This document shows, in pieces, positions 1 to 8,401 of a stretch of DNA of 64,000 nt (position 1 is the first letter of the stretch; each line of letters begins with the position of its first letter). Source of the DNA: Alphaproteobacteria bacterium. GTDB taxonomy: Bacteria; Pseudomonadota; Alphaproteobacteria; UBA7887. The DNA is taken from contig JASLYQ010000006.1 in the NCBI GenBank assembly GCA_030739735.1, forward strand, positions 41,786 through 105,785. Direction: 5' to 3'. The notes under the pieces are model-generated. The model was not told the DNA's origin. It searched no databases and worked only from the letters and a program-made list of their open reading frames with translations. The position numbers and the translations under genes were made by a program.

Positions 1-1076
1 TCGCCCATCAGCAGCAACGGCGGCAGCGCCAGCGGGCCGGCGAGCACGCCGAGATTGCGCCCAGCCATGAGAACGCCAAAGCTGCGCGCCATATCGAGTC
101 CGGGTCCGGCGAGGCGGGCCGGCAGCGCGAACAGGCAGACCGTGACGAGACCGGTGCTGGCGCCATAGGAGAATAGCGACAGCAGACCGGTCCAGTCGGT
201 GCCGGTGATCGGCACCAGCAGCCAGGTTGCCGCCTGTACTGCCAGCGCCGGCAGTAGCAACCGGGCGATTGCTACGCCGCGCCCTAGCAGGGCGCCGCCG
301 AGCTGGTTGAACACGAGCACAATGGCAGGAGAGACCCCATAGCCCAGCACCACGGCGCCGATCGCCAGCTCGTGCGCCTCGACCAAAAACGACGGCAGCC
401 ATGTCATGTATGCCATGTACTGTATCGACCAGAGCGTAAAGAGCAGGGCGGCGGCGCGGATTGCCAGCCGGCGCGCGGGCGACGCGGGCGCCTCGTCCCG
501 CGCCGCCGCGGCGGCCGTCTCAGGCGCGATTCGGCCGAGCCGCCGGGCCCAAACCGCAAGCAGCACGGCGGCGCCGAGCGAAAGCGCCCACAAGGCCTGC
601 CAGTCGGCCTCCGTCGGCAGCGCCACGGCAACGGCGGTCAGCTGCCCGACCGGCATCCAGGCGGCGTAGAGTGCCATGACCGTAGCACGCTGGCCTGGTG
701 CGGCGTGGCCGTTGGCGATCACCGCACCCGCCACGGCCAAGATGGCATAGCCAATCCCTTCGAGGGCACGGGCGAAAAGCATCGTGGCGCCGGTTTCAGG
801 CCAGGCTAGGCCGAGTAGGCTGCCGGCCACAATCGTGCCGAAGGCTGTCATCACCAGCGTTCCGCCGTGGCCATGCGAGAGGCCACGGCCGACCGCGGCT
901 GAGAGTACCAGGCCCGCCAGCGCGAAGACTGACATCAAAGCGCCGCCGAGCAGCTTGCTGTAGCCGAAGCTCTCGGTTATCGCTGGGAGTGCTAGCGGCA
1001 GCTTGAAATGGCAATAGGCAGCCAGCCAACCGATGGCTAGGCCGAAAATAACGCCTTCCCAGCGTGTTCGACTCAC
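1..1076 (-). CDS. MFS permease (CynX/YbfB-like), 3' end cut by window edge
   Basis: Reading the minus strand from a GTG at 1076 gives an uninterrupted hydrophobic protein of about 358 residues that runs off the left edge. It has the alternating membrane segments of a major facilitator permease, starting with a helix after SRTRWEGVIFGLAIGW and a charged central loop near residues 180-200 (rich in Ala, Asp, Glu and Arg) that separates two six-helix halves. The substrate cannot be told. The GTG overlaps the TGA of the exonuclease III gene (GTGA), which implies translational coupling. The start is inferred from this overlap. Family is fairly sure, subfamily is a guess. Confidence 0.75.
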   Translation of the reverse strand, partial: MSRTRWEGVIFGLAIGWLAAYCHFKLPLALPAITESFGYSKLLGGALMSVFALAGLVLSAAVGRGLSHGHGGTLVMTAFGTIVAGSLLGLAWPETGATMLFARALEGIGYAILAVAGAVIANGHAAPGQRATVMALYAAWMPVGQLTAVAVALPTEADWQALWALSLGAAVLLAVWARRLGRIAPETAAAAARDEAPASPARRLAIRAAALLFTLWSIQYMAYMTWLPSFLVEAHELAIGAVVLGYGVSPAIVLVFNQLGGALLGRGVAIARLLLPALAVQAATWLLVPITGTDWTGLLSLFSYGASTGLVTVCLFALPARLAGPGLDMARSFGVLMAGRNLGVLAGPLALPPLLLMG

Positions 1077-1861
1077 GGGTCTAGGTCGACGATGACCGGG
1101 GCGTGGTCAGACGGTCTCGGCCAGCCGCGGACGCGTCTAAGAATATAGCCGCCGGTGAGCGTCGGCGCTAGCTTCGGGCTCACCCAGATATGGTCGAGCC
1201 GACGGCCGCGGTCGGCCGCCTCCCAGTCACGCGCACGATAGCTCCACCAGCTGTAGAGTTTTTCCTCGGGTGGTACGAAGCGGCGCACCGCATCGACCCA
1301 TTTGCGCGACGCGCCCAATGCATCTAGCCTCTCGATCTCGACCGGCGTGTGGCTGATGGTGCGCAGTAACTGCTTGTGCGACCAGACATCGGTTTTCAGC
1401 GGCGCAATATTTAGATCACCGAGCAGGATCTGCCGCGCCGGCTGGCGCGTGTCACGGAACCAGGTGCTCACTTCGTCGAGAAAGCCAAGTTTGTGCGCAA
1501 ATTTCGGGTTCTTCTCTGTGTCCGGAATGTCGCCGCCCGCGGGAATATAAAAATTGTGTAGGACAATATTGCCGAGCAAACGAATCGAGAGGTGTCGCGA
1601 TTCCGCCTTGCCCCACCATTCGCGTCGCGTCGGCCTGTCGAATGGTAAGCGGGAGAGAATGGCGACGCCGTGATAGCCCTTCTGTCCGTAGATGGCACGG
1701 TGTTCGTAGCCGAGATCGGCCAGATCATCATGTGGGAACAGTTCGTCGGCGACCTTTATCTCCTGCAGACAGAGCACGTCTGGCGCCGTTTCCTCGGTCA
1801 GCTGCACGACACCGTTAAGGCGCAGGCGTACGGAATTGACGTTCCAACTCACGATCCTCAC
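1073..1861 (-). CDS. xth: Exodeoxyribonuclease III
   Basis: This 262-residue enzyme of the exonuclease/endonuclease/phosphatase fold nicks DNA at abasic sites and trims 3' ends in base excision repair. The N-terminus VRIVSWNVNSVRLRL, the metal-binding CLQEIKV, the central GDLNIAP and the C-terminal DHIWVSP and SDHAPV motifs are all present. A longer frame opens at 1981, but I chose the GTG at 1861: it places the protein start at the family-typical RIVSWN and lies one base after the stop of the upstream amidotransferase. Length matches the family (about 260-270 residues). It probably forms one transcript with the gene upstream and the permease downstream. Confidence 0.93.
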   Translation of the reverse strand: MRIVSWNVNSVRLRLNGVVQLTEETAPDVLCLQEIKVADELFPHDDLADLGYEHRAIYGQKGYHGVAILSRLPFDRPTRREWWGKAESRHLSIRLLGNIVLHNFYIPAGGDIPDTEKNPKFAHKLGFLDEVSTWFRDTRQPARQILLGDLNIAPLKTDVWSHKQLLRTISHTPVEIERLDALGASRKWVDAVRRFVPPEEKLYSWWSYRARDWEAADRGRRLDHIWVSPKLAPTLTGGYILRRVRGWPRPSDHAPVIVDLDP

Positions 1862-1862
1862 G

Positions 1863-2606
1863 TCAACGCTCCCGGCACGCGGCACCAAAGGCCGTGAACA
1901 GAGCTTGCGACGCAGCGCTTTCCCAATAGCGCCATTCGGGATGCCATTGTACTGCGAGTGCCATCGTCTCGGCGTCTTCAATGCGCACGGCCTCGATCAG
2001 TCCGTCAAGCGCTATCGCTTCTATCACGAGGCCATTGCCGAGGCGATCGATGCCTTGCGAATGGACCGAATTGACGATGATCGTCTCTTCTCCGATGAGC
2101 CCATGGAGATGCCCGTCCTTGACCAGGCGAACGGGATGGGCAGGGCCGTACTGGATGTCGAGCGGCTGGCTCTCGTCGGCCCGGTGATCGTCGCGCCCTG
2201 GCATGTCGTGTACGGATTGGTGCAACGTGCCTCCGAGGGCGACGTTGAGTTCCTGGCAGCCGCGGCAGACGGCGAGTATGGGCAGGCCGGCGTCAAGCGC
2301 GGCGCGGATCAGAGGCAAGGTGGTGGCGTCGCGGCGCGCATCGTGCAGCGTTCCGGCGGCACTCGCTGGGCCGTCATAGTGGTGTGGCTCGACATTCGAG
2401 GCGCTGCCCGTGACGAACAGGCCATCGAGGCGGTCACAAAGCTCGGCGAAATCGGTATTGGGGCCAAAGGCGGGCAGCACCACCGGAATCGTGCCGGCTG
2501 CGCCGGCCACGGCAGCGAGATAGTTGTCGCCGGCGACATGGAAATTGTGCGGGCTCACATGCTTGACGCAGGCGGTTATGCCGACCAGGGGGGAAGGATC
2601 GCTCAT
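1863..2606 (-). CDS. Class I glutamine amidotransferase-like hydrolase (PuuD / peptidase C26 type)
   Basis: The 247-residue protein belongs to the gamma-glutamyl hydrolase family (peptidase C26), whose known members include PuuD, which cleaves gamma-glutamyl-GABA in putrescine breakdown. The nucleophile elbow is AVCRGCQELNVALGG, and the catalytic His-Glu pair is in QWHPEW near the C-terminus. The N-terminus PLVGITACVK is typical. No other putrescine genes are nearby, so the substrate is uncertain; a role on another gamma-glutamyl compound is equally possible. It ends one base before the xth start. Confidence 0.85.
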   Translation of the reverse strand: MSDPSPLVGITACVKHVSPHNFHVAGDNYLAAVAGAAGTIPVVLPAFGPNTDFAELCDRLDGLFVTGSASNVEPHHYDGPASAAGTLHDARRDATTLPLIRAALDAGLPILAVCRGCQELNVALGGTLHQSVHDMPGRDDHRADESQPLDIQYGPAHPVRLVKDGHLHGLIGEETIIVNSVHSQGIDRLGNGLVIEAIALDGLIEAVRIEDAETMALAVQWHPEWRYWESAASQALFTAFGAACRER

Positions 2607-2633
2607 GCGGCCTCGCTATCACGCCCACGCGGG

Positions 2634-2786
2634 CTACGGCAACAGCCCGCGCTCGCGATAAGCTGCCTCGGTCCCTGGATGGGTCGCCACGCCGCTCCGC
2701 CGATGCGGCGCGGTGACGCTCAATACTAGGGTCTCGGCAGTAGCGGGAAAGCTCAGCAGCAGCGCGGTCAGCGCCGCCGCCCTCAC
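2634..2786 (-). CDS. Possible small exported peptide after lolA
   Basis: A GTG at 2786 overlaps the lolA stop codon as GTGA and opens a 50-codon frame. Its start, VRAAALTALLLSFPATAE, looks like a signal peptide with a possible cleavage site after TAE or ATA. The remaining 30 or so residues are basic and match nothing I recognise. It could be a real coupled small gene, or the 5' stub of a decayed exported protein, which would fit the other relics in this window. Evidence is only the overlap and the signal-like start. Confidence 0.3.
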   Translation of the reverse strand: MRAAALTALLLSFPATAETLVLSVTAPHRRSGVATHPGTEAAYRERGLLP

Positions 2787-3430
2787 GGCAGCTGGCCGAT
2801 GCGGAAATCTGGTTTGCGGGCGCTGGCGGGGAAATAGAACCAGTCGCGATCGAAGTTTTCGCCAACCACGGCATCGGTCAGGGTGACGATAGTGAGGAAG
2901 CCCTGAGCGTCGCGCACCTCCCATTGGCGCAGCGTCATCGGCGTTTCGTCGAACACCAACGTGACCGAGCCGGCGCCGGGGTCCTCGGCGTCCGCCAGCG
3001 TGAGCTTGAGCAGGCCGCTGCCGCGCGCCAGTTCGCGCACCTCGACGCCTTCGCCGAAGCGTACCTCTTCATCCAACAAGAATCGGAACGGCCCGGAATC
3101 CGCTGGAATATGGCTCACCTGGTCAAGCTCGGCGTCAAAATAGACTAGCCAGTTGCCCGTCGCCACCATCAGCACCTCGGTCGGTGCCGCATATTCAATG
3201 CGCACCAGACCCGGGCGCCAGAGCCACATGATGCCGCTGTCGAGAGTGCCGTCGGCGTTCGCCTGCAGAAAATTGGCGCGCAGAGTGGTCATCGATTCGA
3301 GATAGGCTTCGATGCGCTCGACCTCTTCACGGTCGCCAGCCGGCCAGATCTCGGGCGCCGCGGCCTCTCCCGCGCCAGCGGCGAGTACGACCAAGATGGC
3401 GGTGAGAAAGCGCGTAACCATAGACATCAT
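2783..3430 (-). CDS. lolA: Outer-membrane lipoprotein carrier LolA family protein
   Basis: A 215-residue exported protein with an N-terminal signal peptide (hydrophobic FLTAILVVLAAGAGEAAA). It has the LolA pattern: an early segment with MTTLRANFLQ and SGIMWLWRPGLVRIEY, then VATGNWLVYFDAELDQV, and a late VTLVFDETPMTLRQWEV. LolA carries lipoproteins across the periplasm to the outer membrane. In alphaproteobacteria lolA often sits beside ftsK and xth; here xth lies two genes downstream. A run of close Met codons at the start leaves the exact start uncertain by a few residues. Confidence 0.88.
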   Translation of the reverse strand: MMSMVTRFLTAILVVLAAGAGEAAAPEIWPAGDREEVERIEAYLESMTTLRANFLQANADGTLDSGIMWLWRPGLVRIEYAAPTEVLMVATGNWLVYFDAELDQVSHIPADSGPFRFLLDEEVRFGEGVEVRELARGSGLLKLTLADAEDPGAGSVTLVFDETPMTLRQWEVRDAQGFLTIVTLTDAVVGENFDRDWFYFPASARKPDFRIGQLP

Positions 3431-3460
3431 GTGTGCCCCGTCAGTGCACCGCGCAAGACC

Positions 3461-4015
3461 TTACGAAGATGTGTCGAAGTCGCTTGCCTCGATCAGCGCG
3501 ATCAGCTCGAGGCCATGTTCTGAGAGCGTGGCGCGAGCGCCCTCCAGGCGATCAACCACGGTGACGGCGAGCGAAACCTCGCCACCAACCTCGCGCACAG
3601 CCTCGGCGGCCTTGAGCGCCGAACCGCCGGTGGTGGTCACGTCCTCGACCACGACGACCTTGGCGCCGGGCTCAAGCTCGCGCTCGACCAAACGCCGCGT
3701 GCCATGGCCTTTCGGCTCCTTGCGCACGCAAAAGCCGTCGAGCGCGTGCCCGCGCTCGCGCGCTCGCAGGACCGCTGCCATGACCACCGGCAGGGCCCCC
3801 ATCTCAAGGCCGGCCACATAATCCACCTCGCGGTTCTCGATGGCGTCGAGCAGCACATCGCCGATGATCGTCGCGCCCTCGCCATCGAAGGTGGTTGGCT
3901 TCATGTCGAAATAGAACCGGCTAGTGGCGCCCGAGGTGAGCGTCATCTCCTTGCCCGTGATCAGAGACCGCTCCCCCACGATCTCGATCAGTCGCGCCTT
4001 CACATCCATCTTCAT
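3461..4015 (-). CDS. pyrE: Orotate phosphoribosyltransferase
   Basis: PyrE makes orotidine 5'-phosphate from orotate and PRPP in pyrimidine synthesis. The PRPP-binding signature VVVVEDVTTTGGSAL is intact, preceded by DYVAGLEMGALPV and the flexible-loop segment FCVRKEPKGHG. The reading frame is open to 4150, but residues before MKMDVKARLIEIV are not family-like. I chose the ATG at 4015, which has a GGA purine motif at suitable spacing; the ATG at 4030 is an alternative. At about 184 residues it has the short length of the bacterial class. About 175 bp without a recognised gene separate it from gshB upstream. Confidence 0.93.
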   Translation of the reverse strand: MKMDVKARLIEIVGERSLITGKEMTLTSGATSRFYFDMKPTTFDGEGATIIGDVLLDAIENREVDYVAGLEMGALPVVMAAVLRARERGHALDGFCVRKEPKGHGTRRLVERELEPGAKVVVVEDVTTTGGSALKAAEAVREVGGEVSLAVTVVDRLEGARATLSEHGLELIALIEASDFDTSS

Positions 4016-4190
4016 GTTGTTTCCGTCCATTTGCGCCACACTGCGCGCTGTGTAGCACAGTGACAGCAGCCTACGCATCGGCGGATAGGCTAGCCTGGAC
4101 CGCAGCTTTGAGCAGAACAAGATCGCCGTTAGAGGCGAACCAGACGTCAATCCACGGGTGTCGCCTGATTTCGGCTCACGAATGTGATCC

Positions 4191-5141
4191 CTATGTCCCT
4201 GTCAGTGCTTTGCTTTCGATGGCGTCCCAGATGGCAGCGGCAAGGTCGTTGCCGTCGAAGCGCGAGATCTCTTGGATGCCGGTGGGCGAAGTAACATTGA
4301 GCTCGGTCAGCCAATCGCCGATCACGTCGATGCCGGTGAAGATCAGGCCGCGTTTTTTCAGCGCCGGGCCGATGGCAGCGCATATTTCCTGCTCGCGGGG
4401 CGTCAGCGCTGTTGCTTCCGCTCTGCCGCCCACATGCAGGTTGGAGCGTGCCTCACCCTCCGGCGGCACCCGGTTCACCGCGCCCACGGCCTCGCCGTCG
4501 ACAAGAATGATGCGTTTGTCCCCAGCGCGCACCTCCGGCAAGTAGAGCTGCACCACGACGGGCTCCCGGTAGAGATCGGTGAGCAGCTCCAGAAGCGCGT
4601 TCAGGTTCTCGTCGCCCTTGCTGATATGGAAGACACCGGTGCCGCCGTTGCCGTAAAGCGGCTTGATGACAATGTCCTCGTGGCGGGCGCGAAAAGCGTC
4701 GATCTCACTGCGGTCCAAGGTGATGAGCGTTGGTGGCATCAGGCCTTCGAACTCTGTTACGAAAAGCTTTTCCGGTGCATTTCGCACATGCGCCGGATCG
4801 TTCACCACGAGCGTGTTGGGGTGTATGCGCTCAAGTAGATGGGTGGCTGTAATGTAGGCCATGTCGAAGGGCGGGTCTTGGCGCATTAGCACCACGTCGA
4901 CGTCAATGAGGTCGATGGTGCGCGCCTCGCCGAGTGTAAAATGGTTGTTGTAGGCGCGGCGCACATCAAGTGGATGTGTCTGAGCCACCACGCGGCCTTC
5001 GCGCAGGCTGAGAGCGCGCGGAAGATAATGTAGCAGGCTGTGGCCGCGCGCTGTTGCCTCGAGCGCCAAGGCGAAGGTCGAATCGGCATCGATATCGATC
5101 CCCTCAAGGGGATCCATCTGGATAGCGACCGTGAGGCTCAT
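4191..5141 (-). CDS. gshB: Glutathione synthetase
   Basis: This 316-residue ATP-grasp ligase joins gamma-glutamylcysteine to glycine. N-terminal substrate-domain motifs include [13 protein letters not shown] and [16 protein letters not shown]. The ATP-grasp part has [16 protein letters not shown] (Lys and Gly-rich loop), [20 protein letters not shown] and the metal-binding [21 protein letters not shown]. Length is normal. Its start overlaps the stop of the BON-domain lipoprotein gene by four bases (ATGA), so the two are translated together. Gene order rsmI-yraN-BON-gshB is a familiar alphaproteobacterial arrangement. Confidence 0.95.
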   Translation of the reverse strand: MSLTVAIQMDPLEGIDIDADSTFALALEATARGHSLLHYLPRALSLREGRVVAQTHPLDVRRAYNNHFTLGEARTIDLIDVDVVLMRQDPPFDMAYITATHLLERIHPNTLVVNDPAHVRNAPEKLFVTEFEGLMPPTLITLDRSEIDAFRARHEDIVIKPLYGNGGTGVFHISKGDENLNALLELLTDLYREPVVVQLYLPEVRAGDKRIILVDGEAVGAVNRVPPEGEARSNLHVGGRAEATALTPREQEICAAIGPALKKRGLIFTGIDVIGDWLTELNVTSPTGIQEISRFDGNDLAAAIWDAIESKALTGT

Positions 5142-5773
5142 TCGGTAGCGGCGGCGGAGCGCGAGGGATCGTCCTTCATCACCACATGCGCGACCACCCT
5201 TCGCACATAAGGCATGTCGCGGGCATGCGCGAGCACCTGCTCGAGCTCGTCCTGGCTCTGGCCGATGCCGAGCAGGTAGATGCTGCCGCCGACGGTGACG
5301 ATGGTGTAGTTGACGTCATAGATCTCAGTATCGCCTAGCATACGGACGCGCAGGCGCATGCTAATCCAGCGATCACGCACGATCTCCAGCGCGTCGAGCT
5401 CGCCGACGCGGACCTCGTTGATCACCGTGGCTACGCCGTCGACTTTCCAGGCGATCAACGCCGCCTGGTCAACAAGCTGCTGGGTCTTCACTTGGCCGGT
5501 CAACAACACTCGAGCTTCCATCACATCGACGTTGACCTTGCGATAAAGGTCATCGATATGGGCCTGGAACAGTGCTTCCGAGATTTGCAAGTTGATGCCC
5601 GCATCGTCAACTGCGTCGCCGGCTGAGCGCTCCTGGGCGATAACCACGCCGGTGGCGGTGGTGGCACTAATGCCCACGCCGAGCGGACTACAAGCACCTT
5701 GCATGAGCGCCGCCAGCAGCACCAAGAACAGGCCGACGCGATACGCCGGGCGTTGGGAAGGTATAGGGGCCAT
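5138..5773 (-). CDS. BON-domain lipoprotein
   Basis: A 211-residue envelope protein. The start has a signal sequence with a lipobox-like ALMQGAC, so Cys at about residue 27 is probably lipidated. Two BON domains follow: the first around [24 protein letters not shown]...VLLTGQV with the [15 protein letters not shown] turn, the second around [11 protein letters not shown]...[20 protein letters not shown] proteins such as OsmY and DolP act in outer-membrane integrity; the exact role of this one is unknown. It lies between the yraN relic and gshB and overlaps gshB by four bases. Confidence 0.85.
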   Translation of the reverse strand: MAPIPSQRPAYRVGLFLVLLAALMQGACSPLGVGISATTATGVVIAQERSAGDAVDDAGINLQISEALFQAHIDDLYRKVNVDVMEARVLLTGQVKTQQLVDQAALIAWKVDGVATVINEVRVGELDALEIVRDRWISMRLRVRMLGDTEIYDVNYTIVTVGGSIYLLGIGQSQDELEQVLAHARDMPYVRRVVAHVVMKDDPSRSAAATE

Positions 5774-5790
5774 AGAAATTACACGCTCAG

Positions 5791-5976
5791 CTAAGGTTCA
5801 ACCAACATCACGTCGAAGCGGCCACAGAGTGCCGCGAAGCGTGGGTGCCGCGCAAGGAACATTTCCGCCGCGGGTACAATGCGGTGGTGCCAACCCTTGA
5901 CCGCACCGCGGTAGGGCACAAAATCGATCTCGCCAACCAGCGTGGCTAAAGCGCAACGCCCGACGGCGTGCTTCAC
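5791..5976 (-). pseudogene. yraN: yraN (UPF0102 endonuclease-like) remnant, internally deleted
   Basis: A GTG at 5976, overlapping the rsmI stop as GTGA, opens a 61-codon frame containing recognisable pieces of YraN. VGEIDFVPYRG matches the family's conserved GEID-L-A region, and HRIVPAAEMFLARHPRF...GRFDVMLVEP matches the later RRI-AA--FLA and RFDV segments. What is missing is the N-terminal helix region, the central FVEVK-type strand and the C-terminal end. Family members are about 120 residues, so roughly half is gone, in frame. It sits exactly where yraN normally lies, between rsmI and gshB. I read it as a decayed gene; a shrunken working protein cannot be excluded. Confidence 0.72.
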
Positions 5977-6875
5977 GGCTCCGCGCTATCGCCTTGCCGG
6001 CGCAGCGTCACGGCGCGGGCATAGAGTTGGCGCCGCGGCAAGCCTGTCGTTGCCGCCACTTTCGCTGCCGCGTCCGAGGCTGAGGCGTTAGTCAGCGCCT
6101 TGCGTAGGCGGGCATCTACTTCGCCGGCATCCGTGGTGACGCCGGCGTTCTCGGGCGGGGCAATCACAAGTACTGTCTCGCCTTTGGGTGGGGCGTCGGC
6201 GAAGCGGGAGGCGAGCTTGGACAAAGGCTCGCGCAGCATAGTTTCATGGAGTTTGGTCAATTCCCGCGCCAAGGCCGCCTGCCTATCGCCGAGCGCCTCG
6301 ACAAGTGCCGTGCAGGTCGCGGCGAGGCGGCGCGGCGATTCGAGTAGCACCAGCGTTGCCGACACCTCGGCGAGCCCGGCGAAGAAAGCCCGGCGTGCCC
6401 CGGCTTTCGCTGGTGGAAAGCCGGCATAGAAAAAGCGGTCCGTTGGCAGGCCCGAAGCAGTCAACGCCGCCAGCACCGACGAGGGGCCTGGGATTGGGAT
6501 CACGGACACGCCTGCCGCTGCGGCCTCGGCGACCAGGCGGTAGCCGGGATCGGAGATCAACGGCGTACCGGCATCGCTGATCAGCGCCACGGCCTCACCG
6601 CCGGCAAGTCTGGCAAGCAGGCTGGGCAGGGCACGCCGGGCATTATGCTCGTGATAGGGCGTCAGGTGGGTCGAGATTCCGTGGGCCTGCAGCAGGCGCC
6701 CGCTGCGGCGCGTATCCTCGCAGGCCACCACATCGGCGTCCGCTAGCACATCGAGGGCACGCAAGGTAATGTCACGCAGGTTGCCGATCGGTGTTGCTAC
6801 GAGATAGAGACCCGGCGGCAGTTTACTTGGCCGGCCAGCGGAGCTACCGTCATTTGATGAGGCAGTTTCAGACAC
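5973..6875 (-). CDS. rsmI: 16S rRNA (cytidine1402-2'-O)-methyltransferase
   Basis: RsmI methylates the ribose of C1402 in the decoding centre of 16S rRNA. The signature LYLVATPIGNLRDITLRAL is near the start, followed by VACEDTRRSGRLL, LISDAGTPLISDPGYRLV and the IPGPSSVLAAL motif of the tetrapyrrole-methylase fold. I chose the GTG at 6875 (VSETASSNDG); the frame is open to 6905. Either start overlaps the 5' end of the divergent LpoA-like gene. The C-terminal part, including LPRRQLYARAV, is intact and the stop overlaps the yraN relic's start. Confidence 0.93.
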   Translation of the reverse strand: MSETASSNDGSSAGRPSKLPPGLYLVATPIGNLRDITLRALDVLADADVVACEDTRRSGRLLQAHGISTHLTPYHEHNARRALPSLLARLAGGEAVALISDAGTPLISDPGYRLVAEAAAAGVSVIPIPGPSSVLAALTASGLPTDRFFYAGFPPAKAGARRAFFAGLAEVSATLVLLESPRRLAATCTALVEALGDRQAALARELTKLHETMLREPLSKLASRFADAPPKGETVLVIAPPENAGVTTDAGEVDARLRKALTNASASDAAAKVAATTGLPRRQLYARAVTLRRQGDSAEP

Positions 6876-8206
6876 TGTGGCTCCCCGCCCTCGTCGCGGC
6901 TGCATCGTTGAGCTTGCTCGCCGCCTGTGCTGACACCGTAACGCCGCTGCTTGAGATCATGCAAGGTGAGCCGCCGTCGACCGAAGATGAGGTCGTTCCC
7001 GTGGTGCCGGCTACTCAGGTTGATCTCGAGCCCCTCAACCTGCCAGCACCAGAGACGCCGTTGACCGAAGACGAGATCCTGCCCGTGGTGCCGGCTATCG
7101 AGGTTGATCTCGAGCCCCTCAACCTGCTGGCGCCTGAGATGCAGCCACCGCAGGTCGTGGATCGAGAGCCGGGCGCAGTGCGCGTCGCCATTCTGCTCCC
7201 TTTGAGCGGGCCGGGAGCAGGCGTTGGCCTGGCGTTTCTCAAAGCGGCGCAGCTGGCGCTGTTTGACCATGCGGGCGACGACTTTGTGCTCATGCCCAAG
7301 GATACCGCCGGTACCAACTTCGGTGCCGAGCAGGCCATGCGCGAGGCGCTTGTCGACAGTGCCGATATCGTGCTCGGGCCGCTGACCGCCTCCTCGGTGC
7401 GCGCAGTCAGCCAATTGGCACAAAGCCGCAGCGTGCCTATTCTCGCCTTCACTAATGATAGCTCGGTGGCACGCGCGAACGTCTATGTACTTGGCATCAC
7501 CCCGGCACAGGAGGTCGAACGCATCGTCGGCTATGCCGCCAGCAATGGCTATGCGCGTATCGCGGCCCTGGTGTCAGAAGACGAATATGGCACGGCAGTG
7601 CAACAGAGCCTGATACAGTCGGCTGCGCGGCACGTCGCAGACGTGGGCCAGGTGGAGTATTTCGTGCCCGGCCAGGTCAGCGCCGGCGAAAGTGTGCCAG
7701 TGCGCAGCCTGGTCTCGAGCGGCGGTTTCGATACGTTGCTGATTGCAGCGGGTGGGCGCGAGTTGCGTCTATTGGCGCCGCTCTTCCCCTATTATGACCT
7801 TGACCCGGACGAGGTGCGCTTTCTCGGCACGAGCTTGTGGGGGATTGACCAGGCGGTGATCGGCGAACCGGCCCTGATTGACGGCTGGTTCGCGGCGGCG
7901 CCCGATGACGATTTTGCGGGCTTTGCCGCGCGCTACCACCGCGCTTATGGGCGCAAGCCGCCGCGCCGGGCCTCGCTCGCCTACGACGCGCTGGCGCTCA
8001 CCGCGCTGCTCGCCAATGCGCCAGGCGGGGCTGATTTCAGCCGCGAGACTCTGACCAACGACGAAGGCTTCGTCGGCATCGACGGCCTCTTCCGCCTGCG
8101 CGAAGATGGCTATGGTGAGCGTGCGCTGGCGGTTTACCGCGTTACCGCGCGAGGCTTTGAGGTCATCGACCCCGCGCCGACGGCGCTGGGCGGAGCAGTG
8201 TTTTAA
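6857..8206 (+). CDS. Penicillin-binding protein activator (LpoA-like lipoprotein)
   Basis: A 449-residue periplasmic-binding-fold protein. A signal sequence ends in LSLLAAC, a lipobox, giving a lipidated N-terminus. A low-complexity acidic/proline stretch with a 28-residue tandem repeat follows (about residues 42-97). The type I binding fold then begins at VRVAILLPLSGPGAGVGLAFL and runs through LGPLTASSVRAVSQLA and RASLAYDALALTALL. In alphaproteobacteria this family is encoded divergently from rsmI, as here, and is annotated as an activator of peptidoglycan synthases by analogy with LpoA. The ATG at 6857 is chosen because the signal peptide follows directly. Confidence 0.85.
   Translation: MRQFQTLWLPALVAAASLSLLAACADTVTPLLEIMQGEPPSTEDEVVPVVPATQVDLEPLNLPAPETPLTEDEILPVVPAIEVDLEPLNLLAPEMQPPQVVDREPGAVRVAILLPLSGPGAGVGLAFLKAAQLALFDHAGDDFVLMPKDTAGTNFGAEQAMREALVDSADIVLGPLTASSVRAVSQLAQSRSVPILAFTNDSSVARANVYVLGITPAQEVERIVGYAASNGYARIAALVSEDEYGTAVQQSLIQSAARHVADVGQVEYFVPGQVSAGESVPVRSLVSSGGFDTLLIAAGGRELRLLAPLFPYYDLDPDEVRFLGTSLWGIDQAVIGEPALIDGWFAAAPDDDFAGFAARYHRAYGRKPPRRASLAYDALALTALLANAPGGADFSRETLTNDEGFVGIDGLFRLREDGYGERALAVYRVTARGFEVIDPAPTALGGAVF
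6980..7147 (+). repeat. 84-bp in-frame tandem duplication in the LpoA-like gene
   Basis: Two near-identical 84-bp units lie head to tail (6980-7063 and 7064-7147). Each encodes 28 residues beginning TEDE(V/I)(V/L)PVVPA and containing VDLEPLNL. The unit falls in the linker between the lipidated Cys and the folded domain. Exactly 28 codons per unit keeps the frame. A recent slipped-strand or recombination duplication is the simplest origin. Confidence 0.9.
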
Positions 8207-8401
8207 GAAATTACAAAGGTAACTACTTCCATGTGGGTGGCCTGCGCTTTGGATCGATGATTGCCATTCACGTAACCACTGGTGAGGCAACGGGTTGCTG
8301 ACTGCCACAGGGTGGCCCTCTGCGGCCTCGGTCTCACCAGCGGATGTGTTGTTCGCTCACCATCAATCCAAGGTGCTTTCGGCAGGTCTCTTTCGGCGGC
8401 G

